Assembly (NCBI GenBank): GCA_963743325.1
Contig: CAVUOZ010000008.1
Span: 434,001-498,000, forward strand
DNA from: DATFVA01 sp963743325
Lineage (GTDB): Bacteria > Bacteroidota > Ignavibacteria > Ignavibacteriales > Ignavibacteriaceae
Length of the DNA: 64,000 nt
Direction of reading: 5' to 3'
Position 1 is the stretch's first letter; each line of letters starts with the position of its first letter. A model generated the notes under the pieces. The model saw only the letters and a program-made list of their open reading frames with translations. It was not told the origin of the DNA and did not search any database. This document shows, piece by piece, positions 1-8,487 of the stretch. The position numbers and the translations under genes are program-made.

Positions 1-2
1 GG

Positions 3-305
3 AATGCTATTGCCAGAAGACTTGTAGCAACAAAGGCATTTATACCCCGGTGGATGAATGTGGTTCGTGCAATATCGGAGGAAGGTTTCGGCAGAGTCGC
101 ATATAATAAAGAGATACTTAAGCTGCTGAATTCAAATATAAAATTCAGGGATTATTTTGAACAGGAAACAACGAGGCTTCCCGGATTTTATATGAATATG
201 ATAAAAAAAGAGCTCGGTTCCTTGTGGGAATGGCTTCCTGAAAGAGCTCTTTTCCACGACCAGAATGCATATTTAAAATCAGATGTAAAACGAATGGCGG
301 TGTAG
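3..305 (+). CDS. C-terminal fragment of an unidentified protein (possibly radical SAM)
   Basis: The reading frame is already open at base 3 and ends at a TAG at 303-305, so only about the last 100 residues are present and the start lies outside the window. The fragment is mixed helical and charged and ends with a 'LGSLWEWLPERALFHDQNAYLKS' type tail (aromatic WEWLPE followed by an HDxNAYL motif). That tail resembles the C-termini of some B12-binding/radical SAM proteins, but no catalytic motif is in view, so the family is a guess. The ATG at 54 is internal. The same frame stays open for 61 more codons after the TAG. No function can be assigned with confidence. Confidence 0.6.
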   Translation, partial: NAIARRLVATKAFIPRWMNVVRAISEEGFGRVAYNKEILKLLNSNIKFRDYFEQETTRLPGFYMNMIKKELGSLWEWLPERALFHDQNAYLKSDVKRMAV

Positions 306-525
306 GATTTTTTTATCAATATTAAGGGAGAGTGGAAGGAAAAAGTATTTCAATTTAATCCTAATTCATACTTGCACTATTCAGATCAATATATGAACCG
401 GGCGTTATCGGTGAGGAAAGAATTTACTACTGGAAATTATTATTCCGGTCTCTTTTACGAAAATGGCAGGTGTTTTTCAGCAATTAGGTGAGTAAGATTA
501 CTTAGTGTTCTTAGAGAGGCACTCC
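306..525. other. Intergenic stretch with an in-frame open extension of the preceding gene
   Basis: After the TAG at 303-305 the same frame remains open until a TGA at 489-491, adding 61 sense codons without a clear ribosome-binding site or a well-placed start (one ATG at 393). This could be chance, a decayed C-terminus or a read-through product. Nothing else recognisable is seen here. Confidence 0.3.
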
Positions 526-648
526 TTAAATATTCTCCTGACAGATCATACAAGCACATTTATTCTTTTCTAATATATAATGTCTGTAAAGTGATTCTGC
601 AGGAACTTTAACTTCATATCCCGGTGCTGATCCAAATACCATGGCCAT
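526..648 (-). CDS. Candidate 40-residue protein downstream of the LytTR gene
   Basis: A 40-codon ORF begins 17 bases after the stop of the LytTR regulator on the same strand. The product starts MAMVFGSAPGYEVKVPAES and ends with a cysteine cluster CACMIC followed by QENI. Its composition looks protein-like, with clustered cysteines that could bind a metal or form disulfides. No Shine-Dalgarno sequence is visible, so translation would depend on coupling with the upstream gene or on a leaderless message. I do not recognise a family. It may equally be a fortuitous frame. Confidence 0.3.
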   Translation of the reverse strand: MAMVFGSAPGYEVKVPAESLYRHYILEKNKCACMICQENI

Positions 649-665
649 ACGGAGAGAATTTCATT

Positions 666-1430
666 TTAAGTTGGAAATGTGTGCCTCAATATGTTCGCGT
701 ACCGATAACTAAAATCAAATGTCTCCTTAATATATTTTAAATGTACGGTATAGGTGCGTTCATTTGTCCGTTTAATTTCCTTAATATAGTCTATGTTAAT
801 AATTGTTGCCCGGTGTATACGAAGAAAGGATTTTGCAGGAAGCATTTTTAACCACGCTTTAAGCGATTTCCTGACTATAATTTTAAAATTTTCCCTGGTA
901 ATTATTTTAGAGTATTCTTTCAAGGCTGTAATGCAGACTATTTCGGAGAATTCAATCAGCTTCAGCTTGCTGCCGATTTTAACAAGTACATGATCATTAC
1001 TCCCTTTTACATCATTGTATTCATCAAAAGCGTTTATCGCATTCTGTACAGTCTGCTTTATACGTGATAATTTTAAAAACCGCTTATTAACCGAATTAAA
1101 CAAGCTTCTCTCTATAAATGCTTCCGGAATACAATCGTCAGCACCCAGATCCATTGCCGCCCTTTGTTTTTCAACTGAAAAATCTCCTGTTATAACTATT
1201 AAAGGTATTAATGACAAAGCTTCATTAGTACAAATCTTTTTAACAAATTCAAGATCGTCATCTCCATCGCAGCAGCAGAACAGTATTAAATCCGGCAGAT
1301 ATCGGGCAGCAATTTTATATCCGTCTTCTCTATCGTGGGAAAGGAATAATTTGAAATCCTGATCAGGCAGAATAGCTTCTATTCTGTTGGTGATTCTCTC
1401 CCTGTTTTCAATTATCAGAATTTTTTTCAA
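666..1430 (-). CDS. LytTR-family transcriptional regulator with degenerate receiver domain
   Basis: Residues about 1-125 align with a CheY-like receiver (MKKILIIENRE start, PDLILF strand, LIVITGD, LGADD). Residues about 149-253 form a LytTR DNA-binding domain (VKIGSKLKLIEFSEIVCITALKEY, FLRIHRATIINIDYI). The receiver lacks key residues: where DLILLD would place the phosphorylated aspartate the sequence reads DLILFC (Cys52, followed by CCDGDDD), one residue of the N-terminal acidic pair is Asn, and the conserved Lys of the TKPF motif is Glu (IPEAF). Classical phosphorylation is therefore unlikely and no histidine kinase lies beside it. The gene is divergent from the porin-amt pair, and the shared intergenic region has a direct repeat typical of LytTR operators. 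It probably controls that pair and perhaps itself. Confidence 0.85.
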   Translation of the reverse strand: MKKILIIENRERITNRIEAILPDQDFKLFLSHDREDGYKIAARYLPDLILFCCCDGDDDLEFVKKICTNEALSLIPLIVITGDFSVEKQRAAMDLGADDCIPEAFIERSLFNSVNKRFLKLSRIKQTVQNAINAFDEYNDVKGSNDHVLVKIGSKLKLIEFSEIVCITALKEYSKIITRENFKIIVRKSLKAWLKMLPAKSFLRIHRATIINIDYIKEIKRTNERTYTVHLKYIKETFDFSYRYANILRHTFPT

Positions 1431-1541
1431 GAAAGCGCTTTTTTTGATAACAAAACTTAAAAAACATTGATGAGATTTCCATCCAAAATTGCGCTGTTAC
1501 ATTTCCGGTACAAACCTGTTCTATTAATTAATTGCCGGATT

Positions 1542-1571
1542 TGTTGCACTTAAGACAATAATGTTGCACTT
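1542..1571. promoter_or_regulatory. Direct repeat TGTTGCACTT x2, candidate LytTR operator
   Basis: TGTTGCACTT occurs at 1542-1551 and again at 1562-1571, exactly 20 bp apart start to start and on the same DNA face. LytTR proteins such as AgrA and ComE bind paired 9-bp direct repeats about 20-22 bp apart. The site lies between a LytTR gene (start 1430, minus strand) and the porin-amt genes (start 1683, plus strand). Binding by that regulator is inferred. Confidence 0.5.
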
Positions 1572-1682
1572 GTTGAAAAGTTTTTTTAAATGTGCGGTAA
1601 TTTTTCCAGTTTAGTCCGGTGGAATTTAATTTATTATTAAACCCTGATTTACTTCATGTTAAAACTATTTTAGGAGAGATTT

Positions 1683-2438
1683 ATGAGAGGGGAGCTAATT
1701 TATGCTGCGAAATTTTTCTTCATATTTATAACTTTTGCATTGGTTTCAAAGCTTGAAGCTCAAAATCTGGCATTAAATGCCAGTGCTGACCTTGTAAGCA
1801 GGTATATCTGGAGGGGACTGAATGTAAATGATCAGCCCAATATTCAGCCCGCTGTGACACTGTCGTATTCCGGTCTTCAACTTGGATTGTGGGGCTCCTA
1901 CGGGCTTACTCACCAAAACTCCTCTGATGAATATTATTCTGCAAGTCAGGAAATAGATACCTGGTTAGGTTATTCTTATGATTTAAGCAGCGGAATGAAC
2001 ATTGGGGTTGTCTTTACAGATTATTATTATCCGAATGCCGGAATAAAAATAGGGAACTTTCACAATTATGATAATGTGAATGGGGCAGGTGCTCACACAA
2101 TAGAAGCAGGCTTAAATATTACCGGACCCGAATCTTTTCCGTTATCTCTAAGCGGTTATGTAAATGTTTATAATGATGAAGGGAATAACACGTATGTCCA
2201 GGCAGACTATTCTCTGAATGTGCAGGATGTGGGTTTGGGATTTTTTATCGGCGCTGCGGCAGGGAGTGAAGAAAATCCCGATTATTATGGTTCCGATAAA
2301 TTTAATGTTATTAACATCGGGCTTAAAGCATCAAAACAAATAAAAATTACGGAAGACTTTCTATTGCCTGTTTCCTGTTCATATATTCTTAATCCAAGGG
2401 CAGAGATATCTTACCTGGTTTTTTGTATTTCACTATAA
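1683..2438 (+). CDS. Gcw/TorF-type putative outer-membrane porin
   Basis: The product has an N-terminal signal peptide (cleavage near LEAQN) followed by NASADLVSRYIWRGLNVND, the hallmark opening of the Gcw_chp/TorF family of small beta-barrels. The body is rich in alternating aromatic and polar strands (LGLWGSYGLTHQN, IGVVFTDYYYP) and it ends in an aromatic/hydrophobic tail, as expected for an outer-membrane barrel. An AGGAG ribosome-binding site precedes the ATG. The ammonium transporter starts 24 bases downstream, so the two are probably one operon. The pair suggests outer- and inner-membrane steps in uptake of ammonium or a related nitrogen compound; the substrate is not shown by the sequence. 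Confidence 0.8.
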   Translation: MRGELIYAAKFFFIFITFALVSKLEAQNLALNASADLVSRYIWRGLNVNDQPNIQPAVTLSYSGLQLGLWGSYGLTHQNSSDEYYSASQEIDTWLGYSYDLSSGMNIGVVFTDYYYPNAGIKIGNFHNYDNVNGAGAHTIEAGLNITGPESFPLSLSGYVNVYNDEGNNTYVQADYSLNVQDVGLGFFIGAAAGSEENPDYYGSDKFNVINIGLKASKQIKITEDFLLPVSCSYILNPRAEISYLVFCISL

Positions 2439-2462
2439 ATATAATTAAACAATGAGGTCATA

Positions 2463-3683
2463 ATGTTCAACACAGGTAGTACCGCATTTATGTTGTTATC
2501 TGCAAGTCTGGTTATGTTAATGACACCGGGGCTTGCTCTTTTCTATGGAGGTTTAGTCGGCAGAAAGAATGTATTAACAATAATGATCCAGAGTTTCTTT
2601 TCATTAGGATGGACAACAGTACTCTGGTTTACATTTGGTTATTCTTTATGTTTCAGCGGAGGGGAAGGTGCAATCATCGGTAATCTGAATATGGCTTTTC
2701 TTTCAGGTGTGAATTTCAACACTATGTTTCCCGGTAATAATGAAATTCCGTTATTTGTTTTTATTGCGTATCAAATGATGTTTGCTATTATTACGCCTGC
2801 ACTTATCACCGGTGCATTTGCTAATAGGGTAAGATTTCCTGCTTTTGTTTTATTTTTAACGTCCTGGTTGGTTTTTGTATACTTTCCCCTTGTTCATATG
2901 ATCTGGGGAAACGGATTGTTGGCACAATGGGGTGTTCTTGATTTTGCAGGAGGCATTGTTGTTCATGCAAGTGCCGGAATGGCAGCGTTAGCTTCAGTTT
3001 TTTATGTTGGCAAAAGGAAAATATTTGAAAGAGGTCCGCACAGCCTTCCGCTGGTAGCAATTGGAACGGGATTATTATGGTTTGGATGGTATGGTTTTAA
3101 TGCAGGTAGTGAATTAAAAGTAGATTTCATAGCTTCATCTGCTTTCCTGACTACTGATGTTGCAGCTTCATTTGCGGCAGTAACCTGGTTATTTTTGGCC
3201 TGGACTCTTGAAAAGAAACCAAAACTTATCGGTCTCCTGACCGGATCGGTTGCAGGACTGGCAACAATTACCCCTGCTGCAGGTTACGTCACAGTTGGTG
3301 ATGCTGCTATAATTGGAATTGTCTCCGGAATAGTCTGCTATTTTGCCGTTTCTCTGAAGAATAAATTAAAATGGGATGATGCCCTGGATGTCTGGGGTGT
3401 TCATGGAGTTGGTGGAACAATAGGAATAATTTTGCTTGGATTGTTTGCAACCAAAGCTGTGAACCCTGCAGTGCAGGTCGATGGACTTCTGATTGGTGGT
3501 TCGGCAGAATTCTTACTGAAAGAATTAATTTCTGTTATCGCAATCGGAGCTTATTGTTTTATCTTCACTTACATAATGCTGAAAGTGATTAACCTTGTAA
3601 CTCCTGTTAAAGTTTCACGGGAAGAAGAAATTGCCGGGCTGGACAGCTCACTTCACGGGGAGATGGCATACGAGGATGAATAG
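2463..3683 (+). CDS. amt: Ammonium transporter (Amt/MEP/Rh family)
   Basis: A 406-residue inner-membrane protein with about 11 hydrophobic helices and the signatures of AmtB: TPGLALFYGGLV near the start, D160 in LDFAGGIVVHASAG, the twin pore histidines H168 and H314 (WGVHGVGGTIG), plus F107 and W148 at the substrate vestibule. It conducts ammonium/ammonia across the cytoplasmic membrane. The length matches the family without a fused regulatory domain, and no GlnK/PII gene follows, unlike many bacterial amt loci. It shares an operon with the porin upstream and probably responds to the divergent LytTR regulator. A GAGG motif lies just upstream of the ATG. Confidence 0.97.
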   Translation: MFNTGSTAFMLLSASLVMLMTPGLALFYGGLVGRKNVLTIMIQSFFSLGWTTVLWFTFGYSLCFSGGEGAIIGNLNMAFLSGVNFNTMFPGNNEIPLFVFIAYQMMFAIITPALITGAFANRVRFPAFVLFLTSWLVFVYFPLVHMIWGNGLLAQWGVLDFAGGIVVHASAGMAALASVFYVGKRKIFERGPHSLPLVAIGTGLLWFGWYGFNAGSELKVDFIASSAFLTTDVAASFAAVTWLFLAWTLEKKPKLIGLLTGSVAGLATITPAAGYVTVGDAAIIGIVSGIVCYFAVSLKNKLKWDDALDVWGVHGVGGTIGIILLGLFATKAVNPAVQVDGLLIGGSAEFLLKELISVIAIGAYCFIFTYIMLKVINLVTPVKVSREEEIAGLDSSLHGEMAYEDE

Positions 3684-3835
3684 TATATAGTAAACCGAAT
3701 AACAATAAAAGTATCAAAAACCCGGTAAGGACGTTGCCGTTGCCTGTTGGATTGGATTGTAAGATAACAATGCATTGTTAAGAGCTTTTAAACTTTTTAA
3801 AGTGTTAAGTATATAATCAGAATTAAGATTTTGAA

Positions 3836-3862
3836 ATAAAAAGGACGCCCTCTCGGGCGCCC
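3836..3862 (-). terminator. Rho-independent terminator of the T9SS/TonB genes
   Basis: GGACGCCC (3843-3850) and GGGCGCCC (3855-3862) form an 8-bp stem with one mismatch and a 4-base loop. On the minus strand it is followed by a run of five T's. It sits 30 bases past the stop of the minus-strand gene ending at 3893. Confidence 0.75.
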
Positions 3863-3892
3863 TGTGTCGATTTAGAGAGCGAGAAAGAATGA

Positions 3893-5503
3893 TTACTTTA
3901 TCAACATCATTTTTTTAGATAAAACAATGCTGTTTGATTCTAACCGGTAGATGTATACACCGCTTGATAACTTTGAAGCATCAAATTTAACATTGTATGA
4001 ACCGGCAATTTGAAATTTATCTACAAGGGCAGCGACCTGCTGACCGAGAATATTTGACACTGTAAGTTTCACGTTTCCGGCTTTAGGCAGTGAATACGAA
4101 ATGGAAGTTGTCGGGTTAAACGGATTCGGATAATTCTGCTTCAGTTGAAAATCAGAAATAATGCTGCTGTTCTGATCTTCTATTGCCGTATAATAACTTC
4201 CGAGCATCCATTTTGCCCATGGTGTTGTCCAGTTAACATCTTTGAACGCACCCACATAATCGGCAGAATAGTCAAAGAAACCATCATTGGGAGGAGTAGA
4301 TGCCCCGGTTAACAATGGAGAACCTGCCATTGGGATAAAATCGGGGGCATCAAGGTTAAAAGGATCAGTCACCATAAGGCTTGTATTTGCAGCAAAAGTT
4401 CTTCCATTATTATTCGTATACCAGGAATCTATATCAAAATTCTGACCTGCCGCACTTACAGTATCTAAATCATCATCTGTCCAGCCTGAAACAACACAAT
4501 TGTTCAGCCACATACTGTCCAGCATAGCTGCCTGAACCGTATATTGACCGTCAATTAAAACACCTTTAGGCCACCCTGCAATTACAGTATTAGAGATTCT
4601 GTTTTTTGAAGATCTCCTTAAGTGCATACCTCTCTTAAATAGAGGATTAATAACACTTCCTGTTGTCGCTAAAGGACCATATAAAGAAACATTCCACCAT
4701 ATTGGAGAGGTGCGTGGATTGTTCAATGAACCTGAACCATCGTTATCAGATTCAAAACCGTTTGAGCCTGACTGATCGGCAATATCCGGATCCCTTAAAC
4801 CAACAAGGAATTGAAGTTTACCGTGATAACCAAAATCTGTATCAAAATCATCGTCCCATCCTCTGAAAGCGATGAGATATTTACAATCTACATTTCCGCC
4901 AAACCATTCATAAGAATCATCACCGCTGTAGCTGACCTGTATGTGATCTATCTGGGTGCCGCTTCCCACACCGCCAAATGTCAATCCATTTATTTCATTA
5001 TTAGCGGAAAATGCAATACCCGGGTATTCAATTCTGACGTAAGACATTACGCCGCTGTTATCTGCTTCATCAGTACCTCCGAAAAGATCGTTCGGGTCTC
5101 CTGTGCCTTCAATCTGGCTGGTTCCTCCGGGAACGTTTATAGGTGCCTGCCCAAGTAAAATTACTCCGCCCCAGTCCCCGTAAGTCGGTTCCTGAACTGA
5201 GCCTGCCTTAGCAAATTCTGATGTTAAAACTATCGGATCCGAAGCCGTGCCAACGGCATTTATCTTACCGCCCCGCCTTATTATTAAAGATCCCTGTGAA
5301 GAGTTTTCTCCAAAAATGTATGTTCCCGGCTGAATCGTTAGAGTAGCTCCATCCAACACTCTTACTTTTCCTCTTAGTAAATAAGTGTGATCTGATGTGA
5401 GAGTCATATCACTTGTGATATTACCCTCAAGTACAATATCCTGTGCAATTATTTGAGTGCCCGCAAGTATTAAAAGGGCAATAACTGTCAGAATTCTTTT
5501 CAT
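3893..5503 (-). CDS. Secreted T9SS type A sorting-domain protein, right-handed beta-helix-like
   Basis: The protein has a signal peptide (cut near IIAQ), then a region of short beta repeats (TLTIQPGTYIFGEN, GSLIIRRGGKINAVGT, IVLTSEF) that looks like a parallel beta-helix. A long aromatic, Asp/Gly-rich segment follows (GDWGGVILLGQAPIN, GWDDDFDTDFGYHGKLQF). The last 80 residues are a type A T9SS sorting domain (LKQNYPNPFNPTTSISY ... SSGVYIYRLE ... SKKMMLIK), so it is secreted across the outer membrane and probably anchored to the surface. It follows a TonB receptor by 34 bases with a GGAGG ribosome-binding site, so the two are likely co-transcribed. In other Bacteroidota similar surface protein/TonB pairs occur near phosphate genes, and a PstS-like gene is the next gene here. 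The substrate is unknown. Confidence 0.85.
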   Translation of the reverse strand: MKRILTVIALLILAGTQIIAQDIVLEGNITSDMTLTSDHTYLLRGKVRVLDGATLTIQPGTYIFGENSSQGSLIIRRGGKINAVGTASDPIVLTSEFAKAGSVQEPTYGDWGGVILLGQAPINVPGGTSQIEGTGDPNDLFGGTDEADNSGVMSYVRIEYPGIAFSANNEINGLTFGGVGSGTQIDHIQVSYSGDDSYEWFGGNVDCKYLIAFRGWDDDFDTDFGYHGKLQFLVGLRDPDIADQSGSNGFESDNDGSGSLNNPRTSPIWWNVSLYGPLATTGSVINPLFKRGMHLRRSSKNRISNTVIAGWPKGVLIDGQYTVQAAMLDSMWLNNCVVSGWTDDDLDTVSAAGQNFDIDSWYTNNNGRTFAANTSLMVTDPFNLDAPDFIPMAGSPLLTGASTPPNDGFFDYSADYVGAFKDVNWTTPWAKWMLGSYYTAIEDQNSSIISDFQLKQNYPNPFNPTTSISYSLPKAGNVKLTVSNILGQQVAALVDKFQIAGSYNVKFDASKLSSGVYIYRLESNSIVLSKKMMLIK

Positions 5504-5537
5504 AATGTTCCTCCGTTTATATTTAATGATTATTTAG

Positions 5538-8357
5538 TTAAAGTGTATATCCAAAACTTAGAGTGACTGTTCTCCCAAAATTTTCAATCTGGACTTCCTT
5601 ATCCCCGACAGGTGACTGCTGAATTAACCTCCGGTTCTGGTCTAATAAATCTTTTAAAACAAGTTTTAAATTGAAATGCTCAAAAAGTTCTTTTGAAACA
5701 GATAAGTCTATAAGATCGACAGGCAGTTCAATTATGTTTCCTAAATCTGCTGTGCCTACCTTATCTATTCTCTGCCCAACTTTGTTATATACAATTGATG
5801 AATTTAAACCAAGGTCGTGGTTATCATAATATAGACCAATATTGAATATATAATCTGCCTGTCCCTGAAGGGGTCTCTCTGATTTCTGAAATCCTGCATT
5901 ATCAATCTTAATATTCGAGTTAATAAGACTTACGTTTCCGACGAAGGCAAAATTTTGGAACCAGTCGGATATAAAGTGAAGGGTCTTCCGTACCTCTATT
6001 TCAGTTCCGTAATTCTCCGCACGGTTTCCATTTTCGTATGATCTGATAGGTTCATTACTCGTAGAAGATTTTAATATCTGCTCAATCGGATCATTAAATA
6101 TCTTATAAAATAAGCTGACGGATACAAGCTCGCCCGCACCCGGATATAATTCGAACCTTAAATCGTAATTATGTATAAGCGTTCGTTTAAGATTGACGTT
6201 TCCGTCGACGAGTTCGTTTGCTATAAAATCGAAATAACTGAATGGAGCAAGTTCTCTGAATTCAGGTCTTGCAAGTGTAATCGAATATGCGGCGCGCACA
6301 TTAATATTCTCACTTAATAAATAGGTCAGATTGACACCTGGAAGAATATCGTTATAGTTATTTTTTATGTTAAGGGTATCACCTGTCTCTGAGAGTGTAT
6401 GTAATTCCTGAACTGAATTTTCGTACCTGGCACCTGCAGAAAGTCTGAATTTATTAAATAATGTGACATCGAACATTAAATAGGTTGCGTTGATGTGCTG
6501 GTCAGCGGTATAACTATCGCTTGGTTTGGTAATTTCAGTTACCTGGATAAATTTATTCCCTATATTCTCCTGCTGAAAAATTTCATTGACGGGACGCTGG
6601 AGTACACTATCTTCCGTCAGAAAATCTCCGCCGGCTATGTTCTTAAATCCAAATGAACGGGCCTCGAAGTTTCTGTTTTTTGTATCAAAATAATAGCCTG
6701 TTTTAATTTTAGGTAAAGCGGGGTTTTCAAAGAGTTTAATAGTAAAGTCAGTACTGATACCGTAATTTTTATCTGTAAGATTGCCGAAATATTTTGTTGA
6801 AAGCGACTGATCAAGCTGAAAACGTAATGGTTCGGTCGGATCGTCTAAACTTCTAGCGTAAAGATACCGCCTGTTGTCAGGTTCATCCCTCTTTGATTGA
6901 GAAAAATTTGCATTCCAGTCAAAGTTCAAACCGTTAAATACATCAAATTCATGCTCTCCAACCAGCTGTGAAGAAAAAAGAGTCCTGGAAATATATTTTA
7001 GTCCGGAGACTTCACGGTACTGCTCGGCGTAACGATAATCTCCTTCATACAAGGTAGTTTCATCATCTGCACTTCTGTTATATAAATTTTTAAAACTTAT
7101 TTTATTAGTATTTAAAAATTTATAACTGAAGTTCAGAAGACCCCCCAGATTTACCGATCGTGTATAAGATTCACCGTTATAATTATATCTTGCACCCGAA
7201 AAGTCGTAAAGTGAGCGTTCTATATTTTTGGTCTCGCCTGTATTCGAATAAGAAGCTGAGCCTATATAACCAAAGGAATTTCCACCAAGATCAACATTGT
7301 CTCCCAGAGTTAATTTAAATCCTCCGCTAAAAGGAGCAGTTACATTCAATGTACTCCAGTCATTCGCAAATGAAGAAGTAATCTGATCAAGTTCAGGATC
7401 ATTGTAGTTCCCTCTTACAACTTTCTGATCAGTAATACCTTCAGGCATTGCTCTGGTTCCGTCATCATATCCCAGGAAATCGGTTGAACCCCCGATGTAT
7501 GTACTGAAATCTTTTCCTGTTGTATTAGTGTTATAATTTGCCGTGGAATTAAAATCAAATATAAATTTTGAGGGAAATTCAATAGTGTTTATTTGTACGA
7601 GTCCTCCGGAGAAATCGGCTGGTTTGTCGGGGGTGAATGTCTTTGCTGTAATTACATTTTCAATAAGATTGGCCGGGAACAAATCATACGAAAAGCTCCT
7701 TTTCTCGGGATCAGTACTCGGAAGATTAGCTCCGTTCAGTAAAGTATTATTATACCTGTCACCGATGCCCCTTATAAAAGCATATTTCCCGTCCGAAATG
7801 GTAATACCTGTCATTCTTTTTAGAACATCAGTTCCATCTGAACTATTGTTTTTATGAATAAGTTCGGCACTCATTCCATCAACTATATTATCCGAATTTT
7901 TTTGAATCTTTAGAACACTTGCCTCAGTGTTTTTGAGAGCTTCTGCTGTAACAACAACTTCGTCCAATTCCGTTGATGCAGGATTTAAGCCGATATTTAT
8001 CCTCGTATCCTGATTTGCTTTAACCTGGATATCCTCTACGGTAACTGGTTGGTAGGAGATGTATGATACTTTTAATTTGTAAGAGCCGGGCTGCAACCCT
8101 TTAATTATATAATTTCCGTCAATGTCAGAAGAAGAGCCTGTATTTGTTCCCAGAACAATAATGTTTGCGCCGATAAGTTCTTCATTAGTTGTATTATCTG
8201 TAATTTTTCCGCTTATGCTGCCGGCGGTTTGTGCGTAGGCTGAGTATGATAATGTTAAAACCGCAGACAGAAATAAAGTAAATTTTGAAAATTTCATTAC
8301 TGGGAACAGGAATTTGTAAAAAAAATTAACATCTACTTTACAGTAGCTCTCTCTCAT
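5538..8357 (-). CDS. TonB-dependent receptor with N-terminal carboxypeptidase-like domain
   Basis: This 939-residue outer-membrane receptor has a signal peptide ending near SAYAQ, a carboxypeptidase-D regulatory-like domain (GSISGKITDNTTNEELIGANIIV), a plug domain (YAFIRGIGDRYNNTLLNGANLPSTDPE type segment) and a C-terminal barrel ending LSFGYTL. Two starts are possible: the ATG at 8357 has a good AAGGAAAG ribosome-binding site but gives a 20-residue extension before the signal peptide, while the ATG at 8297 begins directly with MKFSKF but lacks a clear site. It should import a ligand across the outer membrane using TonB energy. The neighbours, a surface beta-helix protein and a PstS-like binding lipoprotein, point to phosphate or a phosphorylated ligand, but this is inference. 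Confidence 0.93.
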   Translation of the reverse strand: MRESYCKVDVNFFYKFLFPVMKFSKFTLFLSAVLTLSYSAYAQTAGSISGKITDNTTNEELIGANIIVLGTNTGSSSDIDGNYIIKGLQPGSYKLKVSYISYQPVTVEDIQVKANQDTRINIGLNPASTELDEVVVTAEALKNTEASVLKIQKNSDNIVDGMSAELIHKNNSSDGTDVLKRMTGITISDGKYAFIRGIGDRYNNTLLNGANLPSTDPEKRSFSYDLFPANLIENVITAKTFTPDKPADFSGGLVQINTIEFPSKFIFDFNSTANYNTNTTGKDFSTYIGGSTDFLGYDDGTRAMPEGITDQKVVRGNYNDPELDQITSSFANDWSTLNVTAPFSGGFKLTLGDNVDLGGNSFGYIGSASYSNTGETKNIERSLYDFSGARYNYNGESYTRSVNLGGLLNFSYKFLNTNKISFKNLYNRSADDETTLYEGDYRYAEQYREVSGLKYISRTLFSSQLVGEHEFDVFNGLNFDWNANFSQSKRDEPDNRRYLYARSLDDPTEPLRFQLDQSLSTKYFGNLTDKNYGISTDFTIKLFENPALPKIKTGYYFDTKNRNFEARSFGFKNIAGGDFLTEDSVLQRPVNEIFQQENIGNKFIQVTEITKPSDSYTADQHINATYLMFDVTLFNKFRLSAGARYENSVQELHTLSETGDTLNIKNNYNDILPGVNLTYLLSENINVRAAYSITLARPEFRELAPFSYFDFIANELVDGNVNLKRTLIHNYDLRFELYPGAGELVSVSLFYKIFNDPIEQILKSSTSNEPIRSYENGNRAENYGTEIEVRKTLHFISDWFQNFAFVGNVSLINSNIKIDNAGFQKSERPLQGQADYIFNIGLYYDNHDLGLNSSIVYNKVGQRIDKVGTADLGNIIELPVDLIDLSVSKELFEHFNLKLVLKDLLDQNRRLIQQSPVGDKEVQIENFGRTVTLSFGYTL

Positions 8358-8487
8358 AGTCTTTCCTTGATTTTTTCGACGATAATAATTTAAAAGCTCA
8401 ATATTAAGGGAATGTTACCAGTCTGTTAAAGAATTGTTATTAATGAAGAGGGGGATGAATCAGAGGTATACTAACAGCTACAATCTG

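Noticed and set aside
1520..1682. Sigma-54 promoter for the porin-amt genes
   Set aside because: No GG-N10-GC element with correct spacing was found; the TGCAC repeats fit a LytTR site better.
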